Counted from the stretch's first letter, positions 1 to 6,034 are shown. The stretch is 9,964 bases of DNA from Planctomycetaceae bacterium (GCA_031254675.1 JAIRTV010000432.1:1-9964); one strand, 5' to 3'. Notes: a model not told the origin generated them from the letters alone. Program-made: numbers and translations.

Positions 1-135
1 CAAAGTGATCATCCTGGTGGTGTGATGGTAGGATTTGTTGATGGTTCTGGTCGTTTTTTTTCCCAAACGATACCAATGGCAATTTATGATGCTCTTATGA
101 CGCGACAGGGCGACGAATCCGCTTCCATGCCGTAA
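1..135 (+). CDS. DUF1559 family protein, C-terminal fragment
   Basis: Only the last 44 codons are present, read in frame 1 from the window edge to TAA at 133-135. The fragment contains SDHPGGVMVGFVDGSGRFF followed by an amphipathic stretch and a short polar tail. This matches the usual C-terminus of DUF1559 (SBP_bac_10-like) proteins, which have a type IV pilin-like N-terminal methylation helix and are present in large numbers in Planctomycetota, where they are thought to be envelope or secreted pseudopilin-like proteins of unknown role. The HPGG...F-DGS motif is the family hallmark (H-x9-DG type). The N-terminus lies outside the window, so neither the start nor the prepilin signal can be checked. 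Family assignment rests on the short tail only but the motif is distinctive. Confidence 0.8.
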   Translation, partial: QSDHPGGVMVGFVDGSGRFFSQTIPMAIYDALMTRQGDESASMP

Positions 136-151
136 GAATATTCGCGACAAT

Positions 152-291
152 AATATTGGTAATATTTTCAGTAGAATTTTTATTTGGAACACCCAAAAGT
201 GGCAAACTAAAAAGTGGATGATGTTTTGCCGAAAGGTTTTCACGTTGGGTTGATCTTTGAACGAAAATTCTACTGAATAATTACCAAAATC
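152..291. repeat. Possible small inverted-repeat element (MITE-like) or large hairpin
   Basis: The arm CAGTAGAATTTT (169-180) is exactly inverted as AAAATTCTACTG (264-275). The match extends outward imperfectly: the left arm is preceded by ATTGGTAATATTTT, and the right arm read on the minus strand by TTTGGTAATTATT. The arms are thus about 26-28 bp with small gaps, separated by about 83 bp. The enclosed segment contains a palindrome-family copy (212-250). Terminal repeats around a short non-coding core resemble a miniature inverted-repeat element, but I see no clear target-site duplication, so a structured 3' UTR of the DUF1559 gene is equally possible. Confidence 0.5.
212..250 (+). repeat. 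TTTYGCCGAA palindrome family, copy C
   Basis: The segment reads AAGTGGATGATGTTTTGCCG then AAAGGTTTTCACGTTGGG. It aligns with the copies at 2118 and 3556 (GTGGGTGATGTTTCGCCGAA), with substitutions in the arms that weaken its own hairpin. It probably represents a degenerate copy. Confidence 0.6.
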
Positions 292-483
292 TGACAAAAA
301 CAAGGAAAAATTTAGCACTTAACTCAATATGTATGCGACTACCACCTATTCTTTGCCTTTTTTTTGCGTATAATGTTGAGACGATTATGATTCCTGGCTG
401 ACGGATTATTTGGGATGACTTGAGGAAATTGATAGGTTGCGAGTGGAACGTCCAACCGAATCGCCAACAGTTGTCCGTCAAGT

Positions 484-514
484 TTGACGCCAACCGGTTC
501 ATTTATCTTAGAAT
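484..514 (+). promoter_or_regulatory. Weak candidate sigma70 promoter for the bacterioferritin-like gene
   Basis: TTGACG (484-489) and TAGAAT (509-514) resemble -35 and -10 hexamers, but the 19-base spacer is long. It lies 70 bases upstream of the chosen start. No Fur-box-like palindrome was recognised nearby. Low confidence. Confidence 0.25.
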
Positions 515-584
515 AACTTTTCTTGCCAAAATCGTTTCCAGCGATTTTGTTTTACACACAACCCTGTATTTTGGAGACCAACCC

Positions 585-1076
585 ATGTCAACAGAATGTA
601 ACAAACAAATCACCAATGTCATCGAAGTTTTGAATAAAGCCCGATCAATGGAACTTTGTGCGATTCTTCAGTATTTGAACCAACACTACGGTTTGGACGA
701 CGACGATTACGGTCAATTGGCTTCGGCAGTGAAAAAGATTGCGATTGACGAAATGAAACACGCCGAAGCTTTTGCCGAACGGATTAAGGAGATTGACGGT
801 TCGTTGGAGCCGACCACCGAGATTCACGGCAAAGTTATTCGTGGTCAGGAAGCGGAGGAGATTTTTTCGTTCAATGCCAACTCCGAACAGGAAACAATGG
901 CAATTTACAACAATTTCATGAAAATCTGCCGCGAGAACAACGACAGTATAAGCGCAACACTTTTTGAAAAAATTATCGGCGAAGAACAAAAACATTTCAA
1001 TTACTTCGACGACACCGCAACTCATATCAAAAAACTTGGCAACAGTTTTCTTGCGCGGCAAACCGCCGGTAACTAA
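585..1076 (+). CDS. Bacterioferritin-like ferritin family protein
   Basis: A 163-residue ferritin-like four-helix protein, the usual length of a bacterioferritin (about 155-165). Such proteins oxidise Fe(II) at a dinuclear centre and store iron in a 24-subunit cytoplasmic shell. The diiron ligands are visible: Glu23 (RSMELCAILQY), Glu56 and His59 (DEMKHAEAF), Glu103 (SEQETMAIYNN), and Glu134 and His137 (GEEQKHFNYF). They match the Bfr pattern E18/E51/H54/E94/E127/H130. Met57, inside E-M-K-H, sits where Bfr has its heme-ligating methionine, which suggests a true heme-binding Bfr, although helix C and the C-terminus differ from E. coli. The ATG at 585 is chosen because GGAG lies 8 bases upstream (573-576) and the ferritin fold starts here. 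The open frame continues upstream to TTG 420 without similarity to ferritins. It stands alone and is followed by a hairpin. Iron storage or peroxide protection is inferred from the family. Confidence 0.88.
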   Translation: MSTECNKQITNVIEVLNKARSMELCAILQYLNQHYGLDDDDYGQLASAVKKIAIDEMKHAEAFAERIKEIDGSLEPTTEIHGKVIRGQEAEEIFSFNANSEQETMAIYNNFMKICRENNDSISATLFEKIIGEEQKHFNYFDDTATHIKKLGNSFLARQTAGN

Positions 1077-1100
1077 TTTGTTAATTATTTCCGTTTGATT

Positions 1101-1141
1101 ATTCGGCGAATGGCATTGGAATCAATGCTATTTCGCCGAAT
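1101..1141 (+). terminator. Hairpin 3' of the bacterioferritin-like gene, containing the palindrome core
   Basis: ATTCGGCGAA (1101-1110) pairs with TTCGCCGAAT (1132-1141), and GCATTG (1113-1118) pairs with CAATGC (1123-1128), around a GAAT loop with a small internal bulge. The stem begins 24 bases after the stop codon, which suits a 3' end structure or terminator. No clean T-run follows it (next is TGATTCCGTTTTG), so intrinsic termination is not assured. The outer stem uses the same TTCGGCGAA core as the intergenic palindrome family elsewhere in the window. Confidence 0.5.
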
Positions 1142-1248
1142 TGATTCCGTTTTGAACTTTGTTTTTGGGTTGCCACGATTGATTTGTGTTTTTGCCCAAT
1201 GCTGTCTTTATTTTAGATATTCTGATTCTATTCTGATTGAATTTGCTT

Positions 1249-2001
1249 ATGAAACTTACCACCAACCCGATATTTTGGAAAGCGACAGGTCTTTTAGCGA
1301 CAATGCTTCTTCGAAATTGGATGGGCTTAATTGAGTTTAAAGCGGCATTTTATGATCCTGAAGTAGATCCGGCGTTTCAGAGCGAAAAACAACGTTTTAT
1401 TTTACTGCTCTGGCACGAACATATTTTGTGTCCGTTGTTTCTACGTCGGCATAATGATGTGACAATGATGCTGAGTCAACATGGTGATGCCGAAATTGTA
1501 GAACAAATTGCGAGATTATCTGGAATGCGGAGTATTCGTGGTTCTTCTTTTCGTGGTGGGGCGATGGCGGTGAAACGGTTTCTGAGGATGAATTCGCAAA
1601 GTGTTATTGCTATTACGCCGGATGGACCTCGTGGTCCTCGCCGGAAGTTGGCGGTTGGTCCGGTTTTTCTGGCGTCGAAACTTCAGTTGCCGATTGTACT
1701 TCTTGGAGTTGGTTATGATCGTCCTTGGCGTATTCGCAGTTGGGACCGTTTCGCGATTCCGCGTCCTTTTTCACGTGGACGATTTATTATGTCCCACAAA
1801 TTCCCTGTGCCGGCTAATCTAAATAAAAACGAGTTGGAAATTTTTCGCCAACAGTTTGAGACCCAATTAACACGCTTAACGGACGAAGCCGAACAATGGG
1901 CTATTTCCGGCGAACCTTTACTCGGCGAATCAATTGTTTGTCCTGGTCCCAAATGTTCGCTTATGTATTACGGTTATAGCAAACCGGCAATTATTCGTTA
2001 A
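1249..2001 (+). CDS. DUF374 lysophospholipid acyltransferase-like protein
   Basis: A 250-residue protein of the DUF374 / COG2121 group, related to the LPLAT (PlsC-like) acyltransferases that transfer acyl groups in membrane lipid or lipid A biosynthesis at the inner face of the cytoplasmic membrane. Motifs seen: LLLWHEHILCP (about 52-62, with the His that occupies the HX4D-like region), SQHGDAEIV (76-84), RGSSFRGG (97-104) and AITPDGPRGPRR (121-132). All are characteristic of DUF374. The first 30 residues are hydrophobic (LLATMLLRNWMGLI) and may act as a membrane anchor. The ATG at 1249 is preferred because it gives an MKLTTNP start, but TTG at 1237 is in frame four codons earlier and neither has a clear Shine-Dalgarno site. 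The acyl acceptor is unknown. The short C-terminal tail after about residue 225 (GESIVCPGPKCS...) shows no recognised motif. Confidence 0.85.
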   Translation: MKLTTNPIFWKATGLLATMLLRNWMGLIEFKAAFYDPEVDPAFQSEKQRFILLLWHEHILCPLFLRRHNDVTMMLSQHGDAEIVEQIARLSGMRSIRGSSFRGGAMAVKRFLRMNSQSVIAITPDGPRGPRRKLAVGPVFLASKLQLPIVLLGVGYDRPWRIRSWDRFAIPRPFSRGRFIMSHKFPVPANLNKNELEIFRQQFETQLTRLTDEAEQWAISGEPLLGESIVCPGPKCSLMYYGYSKPAIIR

Positions 2002-2060
2002 GTTTCCGAATTCTTTCAAGTTGTGAAGCTGCACGAAGGTTAGGAAAAACTCCCCGATAT

Positions 2061-2078
2061 ATTAGACCTTTTCTTTAA
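2061..2078 (+). repeat. 18-bp sequence repeated in inverse orientation at 6319-6336
   Basis: ATTAGACCTTTTCTTTAA here is identical to the reverse complement of 6319-6336. It overlaps a 16-base AT palindrome at 2074-2089. Both copies are intergenic and upstream of genes (dnaN here, the HD-GYP regulator there). The function is unknown. Confidence 0.55.
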
Positions 2079-2117
2079 ATATATTTAAAACAAAATATAA
2101 GGTAGGTGCAAAGTATG

Positions 2118-2180
2118 AGGTGGGTGATGTTTCGCCGAAACATCACATCAGCGATAGCCGACTCAACGCCCCGTTGTCAA
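2118..2180 (+). repeat. TTTCGCCGAA palindrome family, copy A (perfect hairpin)
   Basis: GTGATGTTTC (2124-2133) and GAAACATCAC (2137-2146) form a perfect 10-bp stem around a GCC loop, preceded by GAGGTGG. The following ATCAGCGATAGCCGACTCAA and the start of the next stretch align with the copy at 3556-3630 (ATCGGCGAAAGCCGATTAG), so the repeat unit extends beyond the hairpin to about 2180. The hairpin has no T-run after it. Confidence 0.7.
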
Positions 2181-2202
2181 CACTTGTCAAGCGTGTTATA
2201 CT
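2174..2202 (+). promoter_or_regulatory. Sigma70-type promoter upstream of dnaN
   Basis: TTGTCA (2174-2179) and TATACT (2197-2202) are separated by exactly 17 bases, each one or two bases from consensus. They lie about 63 bases upstream of the dnaN start. A second TTGTCAA at 2184-2190 repeats the -35 heptamer (2174-2180) ten bases later, about one helical turn, which could be an operator or chance. The -35 element lies at the distal end of repeat copy A. Confidence 0.6.
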
Positions 2203-2264
2203 AGGCGGCTCATTAAATGGTCAATGTAAATTTTTTTCCACTTTTTAACCCAATTGTAATTTTT

Positions 2265-3362
2265 ATGAAAATATCCTGTGAACGAGATAAATTTGCTCAG
2301 GCGTTTCAACTTGTGGCGTCTGTGGCGGCGGTTCGCGATGTCAAACCCGTACTGCAAAATGTTAAAATTAAAGTTGAGAAAAAAGGAGTTCTGCTGCAAG
2401 CAACCGATACAGAACTTGGAATCCGGCTTTTTCTGGACGATTGCGAAGTTATCGAAAAAGGCGAAGCAATCCTGCCCACCAAACGCCTCAAAATGATCCT
2501 CGCCGCAAGTTCGGAAGCCAAACTTCAAATCGAAAGTAGTCAAGACAAAACAGTCATCAGCGGAACACGAAGTCGTTTCACCCTCGTAACACAACCCCCC
2601 GATGAATTCCCTGATGTTGAAAACTTTTCAGAAACCGCTTATCACGAAATTCCTGCCAAATCGTTGCGAGAAATGATTCGCCGAACACTGTTCGCAACCG
2701 ATACCGAAAACGTTAAATACGCTTTGGGTGGCGTGTTTTTCGAGTTAATTGAGGAAAACGCTGCGGTTGTTGCGACGGATGGACGCCGGTTGGCTTACCA
2801 ATCGGGACGAGTGCAATGTGTTAATGATCATAAAGTTGAAACGGCAATCTTTCCCGCCAGAACATTGCAATTGGTCGAACGTGCCCTCAACGATGACGAA
2901 GAACCTGTTAAGATTGCTGTTTCCGCTAATCGGGCGTTGTTTCAATATGGCAATACAGTTTTCTTTACGCGCTTGGTTGAAGGGCGATTTCCGCGTTGGC
3001 GAAGTATTATTCCCGAAACCGAAGGGAAAACTCCGATCAATATTTTGGCTGGAGCTCTTCGTTCTGCGGTTAGCCAAGCCGCCGCGGTTACTTCCGACAA
3101 ACAACCCGGTGTGCATTTCGTGTTCGAAAACGGAAAATTGGAACTGCAAGGTCATGGCTCCGAAATCGGCGATTCCTCGGTTGAGTTGCCAATTTCCTAT
3201 ACCGGATCAAAAGAAGAATTAAAACTCGATCCCAAATTTATGGATGATGTTTTGAAAGTGTTGGAGTCGGAAAAAAATCTCTCGCTTTTTGTTAGCGAAG
3301 GCGAACCTTTTACTGTTCAAATTGATGATGGTTACATTTATATTGTTATGCCATTGTCTTAG
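2265..3362 (+). CDS. dnaN: DNA polymerase III subunit beta (sliding clamp)
   Basis: A 365-residue protein, the normal length for the bacterial beta clamp, which forms a ring dimer around DNA and tethers DNA polymerase III and other partners. The N-terminus MKISCERDKFAQAFQLVASVA and the downstream VKPVLQNVKIKV stretch, with ATDTELGIRL, are typical of domain 1. Domain 2 contains ATDTENVKYALGGVFFE and VATDGRRLAYQSG (compare the classic ATDGHRLA). Domain 3 contains VEGRFPRWRSIIP, and the protein ends YIYIVMPLS like the family's MPM-R/L terminus. ATG 2265 is chosen because it starts at the family's N-terminus. An in-frame ATG at 2217 would add 16 non-conserved hydrophobic residues. No Shine-Dalgarno site is visible. 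A promoter lies at 2174-2202 and an intrinsic terminator follows, so it appears monocistronic. dnaA is not adjacent, and no cluster of DnaA boxes was seen. Confidence 0.96.
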   Translation: MKISCERDKFAQAFQLVASVAAVRDVKPVLQNVKIKVEKKGVLLQATDTELGIRLFLDDCEVIEKGEAILPTKRLKMILAASSEAKLQIESSQDKTVISGTRSRFTLVTQPPDEFPDVENFSETAYHEIPAKSLREMIRRTLFATDTENVKYALGGVFFELIEENAAVVATDGRRLAYQSGRVQCVNDHKVETAIFPARTLQLVERALNDDEEPVKIAVSANRALFQYGNTVFFTRLVEGRFPRWRSIIPETEGKTPINILAGALRSAVSQAAAVTSDKQPGVHFVFENGKLELQGHGSEIGDSSVELPISYTGSKEELKLDPKFMDDVLKVLESEKNLSLFVSEGEPFTVQIDDGYIYIVMPLS

Positions 3363-3430
3363 AGTTCCGGCAATTTCGACCAAAACAATGTTCAAGTAAA
3401 AAACAATTCTAGCGAAACCATATTCATTAA

Positions 3431-3457
3431 GCCGAAGATCTTCTCTTCGGCTTTTTT
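3431..3457 (+). terminator. Intrinsic terminator of dnaN
   Basis: GCCGAAGA (3431-3438) pairs perfectly with TCTTCGGC (3444-3451) around a 5-base loop, followed by six T (3452-3457). It begins 69 bases after the dnaN stop. This is a textbook rho-independent terminator on the plus strand. Confidence 0.85.
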
Positions 3458-3480
3458 GTTGCGGGGCATGCAACAAAAAA
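3452..3480. repeat. 11-bp perfect inverted repeat overlapping the terminator T-run
   Basis: TTTTTTGTTGC (3452-3462) is exactly inverted as GCAACAAAAAA (3470-3480) with a 7-base loop. The T-run of the dnaN terminator forms the left arm, so in a transcript that reads past the terminator the U-run would be sequestered in a second hairpin. Confidence 0.6.
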
Positions 3481-3530
3481 GAGGTGAAACACACAACCGA
3501 CAAGGAGAGATAGGCAACCATGAAGTCTTT

Positions 3531-3557
3531 TAGGTGGGCGATGTTTTGCCGAAAGAA
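3531..3557 (+). repeat. TTTYGCCGAA palindrome family, copy D (partial)
   Basis: AGGTGGGCGATGTTTTGCCG followed by AAAGAA matches the 5' half of the family consensus but ends where copy B begins (GGTGGG at 3558). The two copies are in direct tandem. Confidence 0.6.
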
Positions 3558-3736
3558 GGTGGGTGATGTTTCGCCGAAGGGTTTTCACCCACCATCACAT
3601 CGGCGAAAGCCGATTAGCCCCTGTTTACGGAAGGCAATTGAATTCCAAACCGCTCGGCAACACAAATTGCCGTCCGAAAACAGGGTCAGAATTGCCTTGC
3701 GGCAATGCAACCTTTCGGCGAAAGGTTGCCCACCTT
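3556..3736. repeat. Composite element with about 28-bp terminal inverted repeats and nested stems (copies B and E)
   Basis: The left end AAGGTGGG (3556-3563) is the exact inverse of the right end CCCACCTT (3729-3736). Each end continues into a palindrome-family copy: TGATGTTTCGCCGAAGGG on the left, and on the right, read on the minus strand, CAACCTTTCGCCGAAAGG. Inside are further matched arms: CCCTGTTT (3619-3626) with AAACAGGG (3678-3685), and GGCAATT (3633-3639) with AATTGCC (3665-3671). Local hairpins also exist at 3691-3706 (ATTGCC / GGCAAT) and 3707-3729. Copy B carries internal arms GGTGGGTGA (3558-3566) / TCACCCACC (3585-3593) and TTTCGCCGA (3569-3577) / TCGGCGAAA (3600-3608). No protein is encoded. 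The architecture resembles a BIME or MITE-like non-autonomous element or a structured RNA. Confidence 0.65.
3707..3729 (-). repeat. TTTCGCCGAA palindrome family, copy E (inverted, perfect hairpin)
   Basis: GCAACCTTTC (3707-3716) and GAAAGGTTGC (3720-3729) form a perfect 10-bp stem with a GGC loop. Read on the minus strand with the flanking AAGGTGG it aligns base for base with copy A at 2118. The basal stem bases differ (CAACC/GGTTG here, TGATG/CATCA in copy A) but remain complementary. Confidence 0.7.
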
Positions 3737-3784
3737 GTACCTTCCCCAATAATTAGGAACACGACACAAACCGTTCATTGTGGA

Positions 3785-6034
3785 TCATAATTTGAAGTTG
3801 AATGTTTCGTTGACGAACAACCATGCACGTTTTCCTAATGTTTGCGGTTCGACATGAACTTTGGCAACACCGGTCATTCCAACTTTAATCGATAAATCAG
3901 GATTGTCCAGTAACATTCGAACCCGATACGAAGCACTGTTTGGTTTTTCTGCGCCGTCACGTTGGGTTGTTGTCGGAACTTCTCCGCCAGCACGTGTTGC
4001 AAGTTGAACATCCAACGACGCAACCGCTTGCTTTTCGATTTCATGAATTTCACCCGCAAATGTTTTTGACGGAAATTCATGCAATTTTAATTCAACTCGT
4101 TGACCTTGTTTTAAGAAACCGGTTTTTGATTGGTTCACAACCAGCACCGCCTCCAAATACTTGGGATCGCCAATACTGCAAAAAATAGTTCCCGGTTCAA
4201 AGGTTGCTTCGAGATTGGTTGGTTCCAACGGCGAACCCCACCAAGTTGGCAATTGGTCATCTTGCGGAGCTTGATAAGGTTTCCAGGGCGGCGAAACAAC
4301 AATTCCATCACGTGGAGCGCGAAGAGTTAGGTAATTGAAATCACGCAACAGGTTTTGATGAATTTCTTTTGCGGCGGTCAAGGATTTCTGAACCGGAGCA
4401 ATTTGTAACGCCGCTTCACTCTGATGAATCCGAAGGCGTTCCAATTTTTCGATTTCTTGTTCTAATTCTTTACATTTTCCTTCAGAGTCCACTAGTTCAA
4501 AGAGTAGGTTTCGGTTTTCCAGCAACCCCAACACGTCGCCCTCACGCACAAACTGCCCCGCCACAACATCAATCCGTTTGAGTTGGCAACCGCCTTTGAT
4601 GTCGGGAATATAAACTTGCCGTGAGTTGGACGCACGAAGTTCTGTAATAGTTGGCGCAATCACCGTGTAAGGCAATGGACAGAATAACAGAAAACCTAAA
4701 ATTCCGCTTAACAGTAACAACGAAAAATAAAATCGTACTTTTTTCACTTTGTAAATCCTCCCAGGAACCCAAAAAAACTTGGCAACTTTGTACAACGGCA
4801 TAACAAATAAACTGAATAACGACATTGCGGCAATTATTTGTCCGATAATCTGAAGTCCATAAGGTTGAAACACTTTGTAGATAAAAAACAAAATGGACGC
4901 CATCACGACCCAACGATAGAAAAATGCGGCTACCGAATAGAGAGCGAACAGAATTTGATTTTTCTGTGGTAAAAACGGGTCGTCTTGTTGTTCCATGCCG
5001 AGAAACCATTGTGAACATTTCCGTGTGAGGATTTTTGTTGCTTTCTGCCGTAGGTTCGGAATTTCGAGCCAGTCTGCCAAAATGTAATAACCGTCGTAAC
5101 GGAGTAACGGATTGATATTGAACAACACGGTACTCACTGACGAAACGAACATAATATTGAGTGCCAGATAATTCAGGAGTCCTTCTTCCGAAAACCACCA
5201 CAAAAACGTACAAATCGATGCCAACACGCATTCGACATAAACTCCTGCAATAGCGATTGCCATGCGGTGCCATTTATTCGGCAACAACCACGAATCGGAA
5301 ACATTAACATACAAACATGGTGTCAACACAAGAATCATTACTCCCATTTCATGACATTCGCCTTTGAAATATTTTGCGGTAAGCCCGTGCCCAAATTCGT
5401 GTAATACTTTTGTGCCGGCTAATGTCATACTTAGAAAGATCAAATTGACCGGATTGAAAAATGCGTAAAATTCCGGCAATTTGGAGCGAAAGGTATCGAA
5501 ATTCACCAACACCAATGACGCTGCCGACAACATGAGCAGTAGGCAACACACAATCATGACCGGGTGAAAAAACCAACGTACAAACGGTGATAGAAAGGTC
5601 AAAATGCGGTCGGGGTCAAAACCTTTGAATTTAATAGCGAGGACGTTGGTGAATTTTTGAAATAATTCTTGTCGGAATCGTTTTTTTTTCCGTTTGAGCA
5701 ATTCGGGACCTTGGTTTGGTGTTGCGGCAATGATAAGACCGCTTTGGTGTAGTTGTCCCAAAAAGTGTTGTAATTCTTCGAGTGAGATTTTTTGTGGAGG
5801 AAATTCGTTTTCAAATTTTTCTTTGATATCGTCGAGGCTGTGTGTTCCGTCGAACATTCGTAGGATAGCGTATTCTTCTTCCTGAAAACGAAAATAGCGA
5901 GAACCGATTGGTTCTTTAATTACCCAGTAAGAGCGACCGAGGTATTGTTGACGTTTTGCGGTCAAATCCGAACGCACGCGAATCGGCAATTTCCGCGCCG
6001 AACTCGAAACAAGACTATCATGTAAAGAAACCAT
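3785..6034 (-). CDS. PqqD-like / M50 zinc metalloprotease / HlyD-type adaptor fusion membrane protein
   Basis: A 749-residue membrane protein with three parts. Residues about 30-103 form a PqqD-like winged-helix domain (YWVIKEPIGSRYFRFQEEEY ... LDDIKEKFE ... LHQSGLI), the type that binds leader peptides in RiPP systems. Residues about 145-455 carry six to eight hydrophobic segments and the site-2 protease (M50) core: zinc-binding HEFGH at 212-216 and the second-ligand motif NPLLRYDGYY at 308-317 (Asp314). Residues about 465-730 form a HlyD/membrane-fusion-type lipoyl and beta-barrel adaptor with a short coiled coil (about 518-565) and the LRAPRDGIV hairpin (571-579). This order matches proteins annotated as putative peptide zinc metalloproteases, known from Planctomycetota and related to YydH-like peptide maturation proteins. 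The role is probably cleavage and/or export of a peptide at the membrane, an inference. It reads towards dnaN, has no co-directional neighbour here and no clear Shine-Dalgarno site before ATG 6034. Catalytic motifs are intact. Confidence 0.85.
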   Translation of the reverse strand: MVSLHDSLVSSSARKLPIRVRSDLTAKRQQYLGRSYWVIKEPIGSRYFRFQEEEYAILRMFDGTHSLDDIKEKFENEFPPQKISLEELQHFLGQLHQSGLIIAATPNQGPELLKRKKKRFRQELFQKFTNVLAIKFKGFDPDRILTFLSPFVRWFFHPVMIVCCLLLMLSAASLVLVNFDTFRSKLPEFYAFFNPVNLIFLSMTLAGTKVLHEFGHGLTAKYFKGECHEMGVMILVLTPCLYVNVSDSWLLPNKWHRMAIAIAGVYVECVLASICTFLWWFSEEGLLNYLALNIMFVSSVSTVLFNINPLLRYDGYYILADWLEIPNLRQKATKILTRKCSQWFLGMEQQDDPFLPQKNQILFALYSVAAFFYRWVVMASILFFIYKVFQPYGLQIIGQIIAAMSLFSLFVMPLYKVAKFFWVPGRIYKVKKVRFYFSLLLLSGILGFLLFCPLPYTVIAPTITELRASNSRQVYIPDIKGGCQLKRIDVVAGQFVREGDVLGLLENRNLLFELVDSEGKCKELEQEIEKLERLRIHQSEAALQIAPVQKSLTAAKEIHQNLLRDFNYLTLRAPRDGIVVSPPWKPYQAPQDDQLPTWWGSPLEPTNLEATFEPGTIFCSIGDPKYLEAVLVVNQSKTGFLKQGQRVELKLHEFPSKTFAGEIHEIEKQAVASLDVQLATRAGGEVPTTTQRDGAEKPNSASYRVRMLLDNPDLSIKVGMTGVAKVHVEPQTLGKRAWLFVNETFNFKL

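Larger units (their letters stand above)
136..584. other. Intergenic region between the DUF1559 and bacterioferritin-like genes
   Basis: This gap of about 450 bases holds a pair of inverted repeats around 152-290 that enclose one copy of the TTTYGCCGAA palindrome family. The part from 296 to 584 shows no convincing gene. An open frame on the plus strand from TTG 420 runs into the bacterioferritin-like gene, but it has no ribosome site or recognisable domain and is not counted as coding. A minus-strand open frame of 73 codons (281-502) is also unsupported. A possible promoter lies at 484-514. Confidence 0.6.
3363..3784. other. Repeat-rich intergenic region between convergent dnaN and the M50 fusion gene
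   Basis: This gap of about 420 bases holds the dnaN terminator, an adjoining 11-bp inverted repeat, a lone ribosome-site-plus-ATG (3502-3522), and a block of palindrome-family copies with nested inverted repeats from 3531 to 3737. Short open frames across the block, such as the 78 codons from ATG 3520, encode basic low-complexity peptides made of the repeat itself and are not considered genes. Confidence 0.7.

Noticed and set aside
281..502. 73-codon minus-strand open frame
   Set aside because: No ribosome site or recognisable domain, and it overlaps the repeat arms and likely promoter region.
420..584. In-frame N-terminal extension of the bacterioferritin-like gene from TTG 420
   Set aside because: No ribosome site before TTG 420, no ferritin similarity in the extra 55 residues, and a GGAG site with ideal spacing before ATG 585.
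645..1061. 138-codon minus-strand open frame opposite the bacterioferritin-like gene
   Set aside because: Lies wholly within a gene with intact ferritin ligands; a shadow frame.
2118..3737. CRISPR array suggested by several copies of a 20-25 base repeat
   Set aside because: Copies are irregularly spaced, in both orientations, separated by whole genes, and vary in sequence; no spacers or cas genes.
3520..3756. 78-codon open frame starting at ATG 3520
   Set aside because: Apart from four codons it is made of the repeat element read as protein; no domain and no conserved features. Kept only as a possible gene remnant.
3779..3787. TGTGGATCA, a near match to a DnaA box (TGTGGATAA), close to dnaN
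   Set aside because: A single site with one mismatch that overlaps the stop codon of the M50 gene; no cluster, AT-rich unwinding element or dnaA gene, so no evidence for an origin.
4569..5273. 234-codon minus-strand open frame overlapping the M50 fusion gene
   Set aside because: Another frame of the same strand inside a gene with clear M50 and HlyD motifs; its Ser/Arg-rich, low-similarity sequence looks like a shadow.
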